DNA of 64,000 bases, from positions 1 to 64,000 of the forward strand of contig UQNS01000005.1 of the NCBI GenBank assembly GCA_900542465.1. Reading direction: 5' to 3'. This document shows, piece by piece, positions 1 to 6,651 of this stretch. This DNA is from an uncultured Eubacteriales bacterium (GTDB lineage Bacteria; Bacillota; Clostridia; Lachnospirales; Lachnospiraceae). The notes below the pieces were generated by a model. The model saw only the letters and a list, made by a program, of their open reading frames with translations, did no database searches and was not told the origin of the DNA. The stretch's first letter is position 1. Each line of letters opens with the position of its first letter. Made by a program: the position numbers and the translations under genes.

Positions 1-2
1 AG

Positions 3-409
3 CAAAGATTTGCGGATGAGTACATCATTTCTGGGAATGCAACTAAGGCTGCAATAGAAGCTGGGTATTCTGAAAAATATGCAGCAACCAATACTGATAA
101 GTTACTAAAAAATACTAACATCAAAGCGTATATTGATGAGCGACTAGCCGAGCTGGAAGACGCCAAGATTGCCAAGCAGGAAGAGGTCTTAAAGTATCTT
201 ACATCAGTTATGCGTGGAGAGTCGACTTCGGATGTGCTGGCCTTAAGTTCTGATGGCGGCCAGACGGTTATAACGAAAGCACCTGAGGAAAAAACCGTAT
301 AAAAGCTGCGGAGCTTCTAGTTAAGCGATACGGAGCTTTTACAGATAAGGTAGACGTGACAGGAGAGCTAAGAACGGTGGTTGTGGATGACATCAACGAA
401 GCAGATTAA
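3..409 (+). pseudogene. Phage terminase small subunit, 5'-truncated by window edge and frameshifted
   Basis: The frame open from base 3 reads like a terminase small subunit DNA-binding region: a helix-rich start with NATKAAIEAGYSEKYA, then KNTNIKAYIDERLAEL. It stops at 300-302. The expected C-terminal part (IKAAELLVKRYGAFTDKVDV, then a short acidic tail) continues in another frame to a stop at 407-409. One extra A in the A-run at 289-294 would join the two halves as EEKNRIKAAELL. This is therefore a one-base deletion in a homopolymer, either a real mutation or a sequencing error. The protein would normally recognise phage DNA and recruit the large terminase subunit, whose truncated gene follows with overlap. 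The upstream end lies outside the window. Confidence 0.8.
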
Positions 410-1004
410 AAGCCTGTCAAACCTTGTCGGTGGAGGATGCGGTAAGTTCTGGCATTTTAAAGGCCGTTATAGAGTAGTTAAAGGCTCCAGAGCGTCTAAG
501 AAGTCGAAGACTACGGCCCTGTGGTATGCCGCTTGGCTCAATAAAAAAGGCTACGAACAAGCAAACCTAGTTGTATTTAGAAAGACCTATAGAACACTTA
601 AGGACTCTTGTTACCCTGACTTAAAGTGGGCATTAGAACGCATAGGCGTATCAGATGATTGGATATTCAGACAGTCGCCATTGGAATTTGTTAGAAAATC
701 GACAGGCCAAAAAATATTATTCAGAGGATTAGACGATGTACTGAAGATAACATCTATAACTGTTGAGCAAGGTTCGCTTTGCTGGGCTTGGTTAGAGGAA
801 GCGTATGAGCTTATGCAAGAGTCCGATTTTGATGTATTAAACGAATCTATCCGAGGATATGTGCCACCACCACTGTTTAAGCAGTGGACTATAACATTTA
901 ACCCTTGGAATGAGAATCACTGGCTAAAGAAAAGGTTCTTTGATGTGATTAATACCGATGTTTTGGCTATGACAAAGGCATTAGCAGAGATAGACTTGAG
1001 TTAG
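381..1004 (+). pseudogene. Phage terminase large subunit, N-terminal ATPase half only
   Basis: The product resembles the PBSX/SPP1-type large terminase that powers DNA packaging. A Walker A-like stretch (VVKGSRASKKSKTT, about residues 32-45) is followed by a Walker B-like acidic motif (CWAWLEEAYEL, about 133-143) and the TFNPWNENHWLKKRFF segment typical of this family. Family members run to roughly 400-450 residues, but this frame ends at about 207, so the nuclease domain is gone. Homology appears to stop near residue 195-200, after the segment DVLAMT, and the following bases belong to a different phage gene in another frame. This points to an internal deletion. The start ATG at 387 is as likely as the upstream one. 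No packaging function is expected. Confidence 0.8.
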
Positions 1005-1027
1005 AAGAAAAAATCAAAAATAATTAG

Positions 1028-1408
1028 ATAGATGCGATTGAGTTTTTTAATGCTAGGGATAAGTTTAATGAAGGTTTCAAAGATGGAATCCAAACACCTA
1101 TAGAAAAGGTTTTCGATAAAACGGATGCGTATTATCACATATCTAATAGGCATGATGAAATGCCGGGGGAATCACAAGTAAGCAAAATATTAGAAACTTT
1201 AAGTAATCCATCTAATGTATATTTAACAAAAGACAAATATAATAATGAGGCCCATTGTTATATTAAAAATGATATAGATCCACCATTGATTGTAATATTC
1301 AGAAAGGGTATAATTACATCATATCAGCCAGAGAAAAATTATTTAAAAAACATCAAGAAAGGGGAAAAACTTTATGGAAACGATAAAGAAGGTAAAGTCG
1401 ATAATTAA
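1028..1408 (+). pseudogene. 3' remnant of a phage head-module gene, PBECR-like nuclease tail suspected
   Basis: This frame is open from just after an in-frame TAG (1025-1027) to the stop at 1406-1408, but has no ATG before 1160. The same frame is also readable upstream of the TAG (GISRDRLELEEKIKNN), so it is probably the tail of a longer gene broken by a nonsense change and by the deletion that truncated the terminase gene. The content (TDAYYHISNRHDEM, then NPSNVYLTKDK, then PPLIVIFRKGIITSYQP) resembles the small RelE/barnase-like nuclease domains (PBECR group) found at the C-termini of phage minor head proteins. That assignment is by motif feel only. It could equally be an unrelated phage protein. 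Confidence 0.45.
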
Positions 1409-1679
1409 AGAGCCATACCTTGACACAGATATAGTAGAGTTGACTATATTTTTTGAGGGAAAACAAAAAGACTCTGTTGTTTCAATGATGGATATCCCTG
1501 ATAACGAAATGTATGATGTTTATCTGAAAGAAGACAGAAAAGACGGATACATTCGCTGGGTGACAGTAGTTAACCCCATTGCAATGGTGGAGTCCGATAA
1601 TCCAATAACTCCAGATATTGAAATTGACACTGGCGACAAAGTTATAAGCTTTTTAGATTATGTAAAGCAGGTTATTTAA
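1374..1679 (+). CDS. Small hypothetical protein of the phage remnant
   Basis: I do not recognise this 101-residue protein. It is acidic (many D and E), has no membrane segment or signal peptide, and ends with TGDKVISFLDYVKQVI. A good ribosome binding site (AAAGGGGAAAAAC) sits a few bases before the ATG, inside the end of the upstream gene, with which it overlaps by 35 bases. The two were probably translationally coupled in the phage. A hairpin with a T-run follows directly after the stop. It may be a phage accessory or immunity-type partner of the upstream nuclease-like tail, but nothing in the sequence proves that. Confidence 0.55.
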   Translation: METIKKVKSIIKEPYLDTDIVELTIFFEGKQKDSVVSMMDIPDNEMYDVYLKEDRKDGYIRWVTVVNPIAMVESDNPITPDIEIDTGDKVISFLDYVKQVI

Positions 1680-1707
1680 CCATCCTATCCGTAGGGTGGT
1701 TATTTTT
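1678..1707 (+). terminator. Intrinsic terminator after the phage hypothetical gene
   Basis: AACCATCCTA and TAGGGTGGTT form a ten-base stem (one G-U pair) with a four-base loop, followed by ATTTTTAT. It starts within the stop codon of the preceding gene. Confidence 0.7.
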
Positions 1708-1727
1708 ATGCCTAAAAGGAGGTAATT

Positions 1728-1757
1728 ATGGCGTATAACGATATTAGACGCTTTTGA
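1728..1757 (+). pseudogene. First codons of a phage gene cut off by transposon debris
   Basis: A strong ribosome binding site (AAAAGGAGGTAATT) precedes an ATG that reads only MAYNDIRRF before a stop. Its last codons already lie in the IS-derived sequence. This looks like the intact 5' end of the next phage gene, destroyed when the IS fragment came in at about base 1745. Confidence 0.5.
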
Positions 1758-1930
1758 AGGTCTTTGACTTGCTTGGCTGTAATAACTTCTCCGCTTTCTG
1801 TTTCCACGGTTGAGTATTGCTTAATCCATTTCGTGAATGCTGATTGTGATATTCCATATTCTTTTATGAGTGAAGCTTGCGTTTTACCGTTGTGGTAAAA
1901 CTCCACGAGAGTTTGTTTGAAATCCTCTTT
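1745..1930 (-). mobile_element. IS3-family transposase OrfA remnant
   Basis: On the minus strand the sequence encodes KEDFKQTLVEFYHNGKTQAS, then LIKEYGISQSAFTKWIKQY and a segment ending AKQVKDLQKRL. This is the helix-turn-helix OrfA of an IS3-type element (IS150/IS3 subgroup style). The start of OrfA is missing, the leucine-zipper part after QKRL is lost, and no OrfB integrase is present. Bases 1925-1958, rich in A and T and containing TGTCCACTTTTATAAG, may include the element's outer end. The left junction cuts a phage gene at about 1745, and the right junction lies against an ABC transporter fragment at about 1960. Confidence 0.75.
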
Positions 1931-1961
1931 TTAAATGTGTCCACTTTTATAAGTATAATGC

Positions 1962-2636
1962 AGTTTTACAGCCAGACAAGGAGAGGTAACGGCGCTGGTA
2001 GGACCTTCAGGCTGTGGTAAGACTACTATATTAAGGCTGGTATCACGTCTGTACGATTATGACAGTGGAAATATCACAGTTGGAGGCAATGATATCAAGA
2101 ATATGAGCACGAGCTCTCTTTTTAAAGATGTATCAATAGTTTTCCAGAATATTGATCTTTTCGATACTTCTGTCATGTAAAATATAAGAATAGGACGTAA
2201 AGATGCCACTGACAAGTAAGTTCTGCAGGCAGCAGCTTATGCAAATGTCGATGATATAGTGGCTAAGCTGCCTGATGGATATGATACTGTGATCGGAGAA
2301 AATGGAGCCAAGCTTTCAGGCGGAGAACGCCAGAGAATATCTATAGCCAGAGCTTTTCTGAAAAATGCTCCGATCATACTTCTTGATGAGATATCGGCAT
2401 CTATTGATGTGGAAAATGAGATGGAAATAAAGGAAAGTTTAAATAAACTTATAAAGGGTAAGACAGTGATAATCATTTCTCACAGGCTTAAGTCGGTCGA
2501 GAAGGCGGACAAGATAATAGTCATGGAAGAGGGAAGAATAAACTCAGCAGGTACTCATGATGAATTGCTTAAAAAATCAGCACTCTACAGAACTATGATC
2601 GAAAAATCAAGGCTGACGGAGGAATTTGTCTACTAG
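1962..2636 (+). pseudogene. ABC transporter ATPase, 3' fragment with two in-frame stops
   Basis: The frame starts abruptly at SFTARQGEVTALVGPSG (Walker A GPSGCGKTT, 2007-2033). It runs through a Q-loop region (IVFQNIDLFD), the signature LSGGERQRISIARAF, Walker B IILLDEISA and the H-loop ISHRL. It is the nucleotide-binding domain of an exporter-type half transporter (MsbA/multidrug style). The membrane domain is missing. Two TAA codons interrupt it, one after DTSVM (2178-2180) and one after DATDK (2217-2219), each one base from GAA. An ATG- or GTG-started fragment from about 2259 could still be read but would lack Walker A. The gene is dead and probably lost its 5' end when the adjacent IS/phage debris was deleted or inserted. 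Confidence 0.9.
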
Positions 2637-2643
2637 AAAATAA

Positions 2644-2699
2644 AAACCAGGCAAGGTGATAGTCTTAGTCATTTAGACATATCACTTGTCTGGTTTTTT
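2644..2699. terminator. Bidirectional terminator
   Basis: A long imperfect hairpin (ACCAGGCAAGGTGATA against TATCACTTGTCTGGT, with a GTCT/AGAC inner stem) is flanked by A-rich sequence on the left and TTTTTT on the right. It sits between two convergent genes and can serve both. Confidence 0.75.
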
Positions 2700-2700
2700 G

Positions 2701-3669
2701 TTATCTCATAAGAAGGCTCTGGCCAGGAAGCTTTCTTATGATCGACATCGTACGCGCAGGTTCTTTATCAAACAGTTTTTCAATAGAAGGTCTGTCAATA
2801 TTTCTTCCTATGAATACCAGAGATGAGGCTTCATTACAGTCGATCCCCGTAACAGAATATGTCCTGTCTACGTAATCGAATTGAAGCATCTGGCCTCCGG
2901 CTTTTATCTTGCCCTTTCCGCGGATGATAGTTCCATGTCGGCCCCGGCATATATTTTCAAGTAAATGTAAGAGGTGATTTTCGCTGGGGAGGATCACATT
3001 TGTAAGAGAGACATGTTCAATATTGTCAGAGGCCAATTGTTCTTCAAGGATCTCTTCAAAACCTCTCTCATTCTCTATAAGTCCATCCCACCAGGGATCT
3101 GGCATATTATAATAATCATCAAGGCAAATGCTGGCGTTTGGATTGATTTTATGAATAGAAGATTGGAGGTCATACTTTTCATCGGCATTAGCATTGCCTG
3201 CTTTAGTAATTATTATGCTGCCTGCAGTTTTTATCTGGTCAAGATATATATCACCGTACTCTTTGGAAAAACGTCTGAAACTGCCAAAATCTACGATAGT
3301 TATCGGGTCTAATATAGAAATATGTGAGTAAGCGACCTTTTTCAGGTTCAATATTATATTAGATAATATGGCCAGTCCGGTCGGCTCGATTACCAGGATA
3401 TCCGGATCGATGGTATTAGCGACAGTAACCACGGAAAGGCCAAGGTCTTTTCTCGTGGAGCAGCAAATGCAGCCTTCGGATAATTCGAAAATATTTACAG
3501 ACCTGTCTGATCGATCATTCACGCTGTCTGCGATCCTGCCTCCGTCTATATTTTCATTTCCATATTCATTTTCTAAAATGGCTATAGTCTTTCTCGTGCG
3601 TCTGGCAAGCTCTTTAATGAATGTGGTCTTGCCTGCACCTAAGAAACCGGATACAACTAATATCTGCAT
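2701..3669 (-). CDS. COG0523-family GTPase (CobW/YjiA/Zng1-like metallochaperone)
   Basis: This 322-residue protein belongs to the G3E GTPase family, which uses GTP hydrolysis to hand zinc or other metals to client enzymes. Walker A is GFLGAGKTT (residues 8-16). The metal-binding CxCC motif is GCICC (66-70). A Walker B-like VIEPTG follows at about 95-100, and a CobW C-terminal-type domain (GTIIRGKGKIK, YSVTGID) covers roughly 230-322. The usual NKxD guanine-specificity motif is replaced by TKAG. There is no histidine-rich tail. The gene starts 17 bases after the stop of the upstream zinc-dependent alcohol dehydrogenase, with AAAGGAG as ribosome binding site, so the two are almost certainly one operon. 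Inference: the GTPase may metallate that dehydrogenase. A general zinc-homeostasis role is the alternative. Confidence 0.9.
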   Translation of the reverse strand: MQILVVSGFLGAGKTTFIKELARRTRKTIAILENEYGNENIDGGRIADSVNDRSDRSVNIFELSEGCICCSTRKDLGLSVVTVANTIDPDILVIEPTGLAILSNIILNLKKVAYSHISILDPITIVDFGSFRRFSKEYGDIYLDQIKTAGSIIITKAGNANADEKYDLQSSIHKINPNASICLDDYYNMPDPWWDGLIENERGFEEILEEQLASDNIEHVSLTNVILPSENHLLHLLENICRGRHGTIIRGKGKIKAGGQMLQFDYVDRTYSVTGIDCNEASSLVFIGRNIDRPSIEKLFDKEPARTMSIIRKLPGQSLLMR

Positions 3670-3686
3670 AGGCTGTTTGACTCCTT

Positions 3687-4745
3687 TTAGTAAACTTTTA
3701 CGACCGGTTTGATAAGGTCAGCCGGTTTGTTTCTCATGAGTTCCAGAGCTTCAGGAACATGCTCCCATCCGTCAAATACATGTGTTACAAGCGGTTTAAG
3801 ATCAAGCTTGCCTGTTGTTACAAGAGATGCGAGCTTTTCCATTCTTAAACGACCGCCCGGCATCAGACCGCCAACGATATTTTTGTTGCTCATACCGGCT
3901 CCCCATTCAACACGAGGGATCTTTATATAGTCACCTGCGCCAAGGTAGTTAACGCTTCCGATACGTCCGCCGGGCTTAAGGGATTTAACTGCCTCGTCAA
4001 ATGTATCAACAGTTCCGCCTGCGATGATAACCTTATCTACACCTTTACCATTTGTGAGTTTAAGCACCTGTTCGGAGATAGAACCATCTTTATAACCGAT
4101 AAATTCAGTAGCACCATAACCTGTCGCAACATCCCTGCAGAGCTGTCTCGTGCCTACTGCGATAATTCGGCCGGCGCCTTTAAGATTAGCTCCGGCAACA
4201 CCCATAAGACCGACAGGGCCGATACCGATCACAAGGACAGAATCACCAAATGTAACATCTGCAAGCTCAGCTCCGTGAAAACCTGTCGGAACCATGTCAG
4301 ACATCATGCAGGCTTCTACAGGATCCATAGAGTCTGGAAGGAGAGCGAGGTTTCCGTCGGCATCATTAACATGGAAATATTCTGAAAATACGCCGTCCTT
4401 GAAATTGGAAAATTTCCATCCGGCTAACATACCGCCGGAATGCTGCTGAAAACCGGCCTGAGCTTCAAGAGAATTCCAGTCAGGTGTAATAGCAGGAACG
4501 ATCACACGGTCACCGGGTTTGAAATCTTTTACCTCTGAACCGACCTCAACAACTTCTGCTGTACATTCATGTCCAAGAATCATGTCATGTCTGTCGCCAA
4601 TGGCGCCTTCATATACCGTGTGTACATCAGAGGTACATATGGCGATCGCAAGAGGTTTACATATAGCATCCATAGGACCAAGCGTAGGATAGTCTTTTTC
4701 GATCCATCCTGTTTTTCCGATTCCAAGCATAGCAAAACCTTTCAT
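3687..4745 (-). CDS. adh: Zinc- and NADP-dependent secondary-alcohol (isopropanol-type) dehydrogenase
   Basis: The 352-residue product is very close in sequence pattern to the tetrameric secondary-alcohol dehydrogenases of Clostridium beijerinckii and Thermoanaerobacter brockii, which interconvert 2-alcohols and ketones. It begins MKGFAMLGIGKTGWIEKD as they do. Catalytic zinc ligands appear as Cys37, His59-Glu60 and the Asp in SDMVPTGFHGAE (about 150). The Rossmann motif is GIGPVGLMG, and the following AVGTRQ and the Tyr of FIGY match the NADP-binding positions of that family. There is no structural-zinc four-cysteine loop, as expected for this group. AAAGGAG precedes the ATG. It is first in a two-gene operon with a COG0523 GTPase. 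The physiological substrate is not evident. Confidence 0.92.
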   Translation of the reverse strand: MKGFAMLGIGKTGWIEKDYPTLGPMDAICKPLAIAICTSDVHTVYEGAIGDRHDMILGHECTAEVVEVGSEVKDFKPGDRVIVPAITPDWNSLEAQAGFQQHSGGMLAGWKFSNFKDGVFSEYFHVNDADGNLALLPDSMDPVEACMMSDMVPTGFHGAELADVTFGDSVLVIGIGPVGLMGVAGANLKGAGRIIAVGTRQLCRDVATGYGATEFIGYKDGSISEQVLKLTNGKGVDKVIIAGGTVDTFDEAVKSLKPGGRIGSVNYLGAGDYIKIPRVEWGAGMSNKNIVGGLMPGGRLRMEKLASLVTTGKLDLKPLVTHVFDGWEHVPEALELMRNKPADLIKPVVKVY

Positions 4746-4876
4746 AACAATGTCTCCTTTCAGTTTGCTTTAAAATAAAAGTTTTTATTACAATATTAAT
4801 AATATAAATAAGTTGATATTATTTAAACTATCAGATTTTAAATAAAAAAGAGGACCAGATTATAATAGACTCATTA

Positions 4877-4905
4877 TTGAATAAAACTGCCGCATGTGAT
4901 ATAAT
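4877..4905 (+). promoter_or_regulatory. Sigma-A-type promoter of the SCIFF peptide gene
   Basis: TTGAAT (4877-4882), a 17-base spacer and a perfect TATAAT (4900-4905) preceded by TGA form an extended -10 promoter. It lies 35 bases before the peptide start codon and should be strong. Confidence 0.8.
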
Positions 4906-4940
4906 CTCTCAAAATCAGACCATATTCAGGAGGCAATTCT

Positions 4941-5090
4941 ATGAAGCATATTATGACGTTAAATGAGCGTATGTTACAGGATACAATGGAGCATGGCGGA
5001 TGCGGTGAGTGTCAGACATCATGTCAGTCAGCTTGTAAAACATCATGCACAGTCGGAAACCAGCATTGTGAGAACGAAGAAAATAAATAA
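4941..5090 (+). CDS. scfA: SCIFF ranthipeptide precursor (six cysteines in forty-five residues)
   Basis: The 49-residue precursor starts MKHIMTLNERML, which matches the conserved leader of the SCIFF family. Its six cysteines (21, 24, 28, 32, 36, 43) are packed in the C-terminal half around GCGECQTSCQSACKTSC. Family knowledge: a radical SAM/SPASM enzyme installs thioether links from cysteines to side-chain-proximal or alpha positions of nearby residues, and in the best-studied clostridial member a Cys32-Thr37 link was reported. Both residues are present here at the same numbers. An AGGAGG site sits eight bases before the ATG, and a strong extended -10 promoter lies just upstream. A hairpin terminator follows, before the maturase gene. 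The biological role of SCIFF peptides is unresolved. The gene is short enough to be missed by gene finders. Confidence 0.95.
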   Translation: MKHIMTLNERMLQDTMEHGGCGECQTSCQSACKTSCTVGNQHCENEENK

Positions 5091-5108
5091 TTATATTTAA
5101 TTTCCGCG

Positions 5109-5138
5109 GGAGTGCCTATGAGTTGGCACTCCTTTTTT
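5109..5138 (+). terminator. Terminator/attenuator between SCIFF peptide and maturase genes
   Basis: GGAGTGCC (5109-5116) and GGCACTCC (5125-5132) form a perfect eight-base stem with an eight-base loop, followed by six Ts. It lies 19 bases after the peptide stop. I see no convincing new promoter between it and the maturase start at 5199, so read-through probably supplies the maturase at a lower level than the peptide. Confidence 0.85.
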
Positions 5139-5198
5139 ATGATTTTGATTTTAATGAAATGATTTTTAAGATTTTTAGAATTTGAGGTTTAATTTTAG

Positions 5199-6611
5199 AT
5201 GGTACACCAGTTTAAAAATAATGGCTTTAACATTGTTATGGATGTTAACAGTGGAGCCATTCATGTTGTAGATGATATCGTATATGACATTATTGCTTTA
5301 TACGAGGGAAACAGTGAGGATCAGATAACTGCACAGCTGAAAGACATATATGATGAAGCAGATATACATGAGGGTTATGCCGAGGTCACGGAACTTAAGG
5401 AATCGGGATGTCTTTTCACAGAAGATCATTACCTGCCTTACCTGAAGTCATTTGACAGCAGAGAGATAATAGTCAAGGCGCTCTGTCTTAATGTCGTTCA
5501 TGACTGTAATCTTGGATGCAGGTATTGCTTCGCAGGTGAAGGAGAATACAAGGGAGAGAGGGGGATGATGTCTTATGAGACGGGTAAAAAGGCATTTGAT
5601 TTCCTCGTAGCCAATTCAGGCTCAAGAAAGCATCTGGAGGTGGATTTCTTCGGCGGTGAACCAACGATGAATTTTGATGTTGTAAAAAAACTGGTAGAAT
5701 ATGGAAGAGAATTAGAAAAGAAGCATAATAAGGAATTCAGATTTACGCTTACGACAAATGGACTTTTGCTTAACGATGAAATGCTTGACTATATCAATAA
5801 GGAAATGTCTAATGTTGTACTTAGTATAGACGGCCGCAGATCAGTTAATGATATGATGCGTCCGTTTCGAAACGGAGCCGGAGACAGCGTGTATGATCTT
5901 ATAGTTCCTAAGTATCAGAAGGTCGCCGAAAGCCGCGGACAGATCAATTATTACGTAAGAGGTACATTTACCCATAATAACCTGGATTTTGCAGAAGATG
6001 TCTTACATCTTGCGGATCTTGGATTCAAGCAGATCTCTATTGAGCCGGTAGTTGCACCTCCGGAAGAAGATTATGCCATCAAGGAAGAAGATATTCCGGC
6101 TATTATTAAGGAGTATGACAGACTGGCAGTTGAGATCGTAAAAAGAAAGAAAGAAGGCAGGGATTTTAATTTCTTCCATTTTATGATCGATCTTGATGGA
6201 GGGCCTTGCGTTGCCAAGAGACTGCAGGGGTGCGGGTCAGGATGTGAGTATGTATCTATCGTTCCTAATGGTGATATCTATCCTTGTCACCAGTTCGTAG
6301 GAACAGAAGGAATGAAGATGGGAGATGTTGATACCGGTATAGTTACGGATGATTTAAGACATAAGTTCCATACCAGTAATGTTTATACAAAACCTGAATG
6401 TCAGGATTGTTTTGCAAAATTCTACTGCAGTGGAGGCTGTGCGGCCAACTCATATAATTTTACAGGTGATATCAACGGAAATTATGAGATCGGATGTGAC
6501 ATGCAGCGTAAGCGTGTTGAGTGTTCGATTATGATAAAAGCAGCCGAGGCTCAGATGAGGGCTGAATCCGGGATTCAACTGGAAAGGCTGCCGGCTGCAT
6601 TTAAATGCTGA
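5199..6611 (+). CDS. scfB: SCIFF maturase, radical SAM/SPASM thioether-forming enzyme
   Basis: The 470-residue enzyme has an N-terminal peptide-recognition region (about 1-85, PqqD/RRE-like: GAIHVVDDIVYDIIALYEG). A radical SAM core follows with the cluster motif C103-x3-C107-x2-C110 (DCNLGCRYC) and FFGGEPTMN. The C-terminal SPASM domain binds two more iron-sulfur clusters (CGSGCEYVSIVPNGDIYPC, then CQDCFAKFYCSGGCAAN and a late cysteine pair). It would crosslink cysteines of the peptide encoded just upstream. The ribosome binding site (TGAGGT, about ten bases before the ATG) is weak. Together with the preceding terminator this suggests low expression relative to the substrate. recJ follows after 40 bases. 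Confidence 0.95.
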   Translation: MVHQFKNNGFNIVMDVNSGAIHVVDDIVYDIIALYEGNSEDQITAQLKDIYDEADIHEGYAEVTELKESGCLFTEDHYLPYLKSFDSREIIVKALCLNVVHDCNLGCRYCFAGEGEYKGERGMMSYETGKKAFDFLVANSGSRKHLEVDFFGGEPTMNFDVVKKLVEYGRELEKKHNKEFRFTLTTNGLLLNDEMLDYINKEMSNVVLSIDGRRSVNDMMRPFRNGAGDSVYDLIVPKYQKVAESRGQINYYVRGTFTHNNLDFAEDVLHLADLGFKQISIEPVVAPPEEDYAIKEEDIPAIIKEYDRLAVEIVKRKKEGRDFNFFHFMIDLDGGPCVAKRLQGCGSGCEYVSIVPNGDIYPCHQFVGTEGMKMGDVDTGIVTDDLRHKFHTSNVYTKPECQDCFAKFYCSGGCAANSYNFTGDINGNYEIGCDMQRKRVECSIMIKAAEAQMRAESGIQLERLPAAFKC

Positions 6612-6651
6612 TTTTAATTTTTGTAAATGATTTAGAACAGATGAGGTGATA

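Noticed and set aside
2178..2219. Stop-codon recoding (read-through) in the ABC ATPase
   Set aside because: Both stops are TAA and lie in a gene already missing its 5' half. Simple decay explains it.
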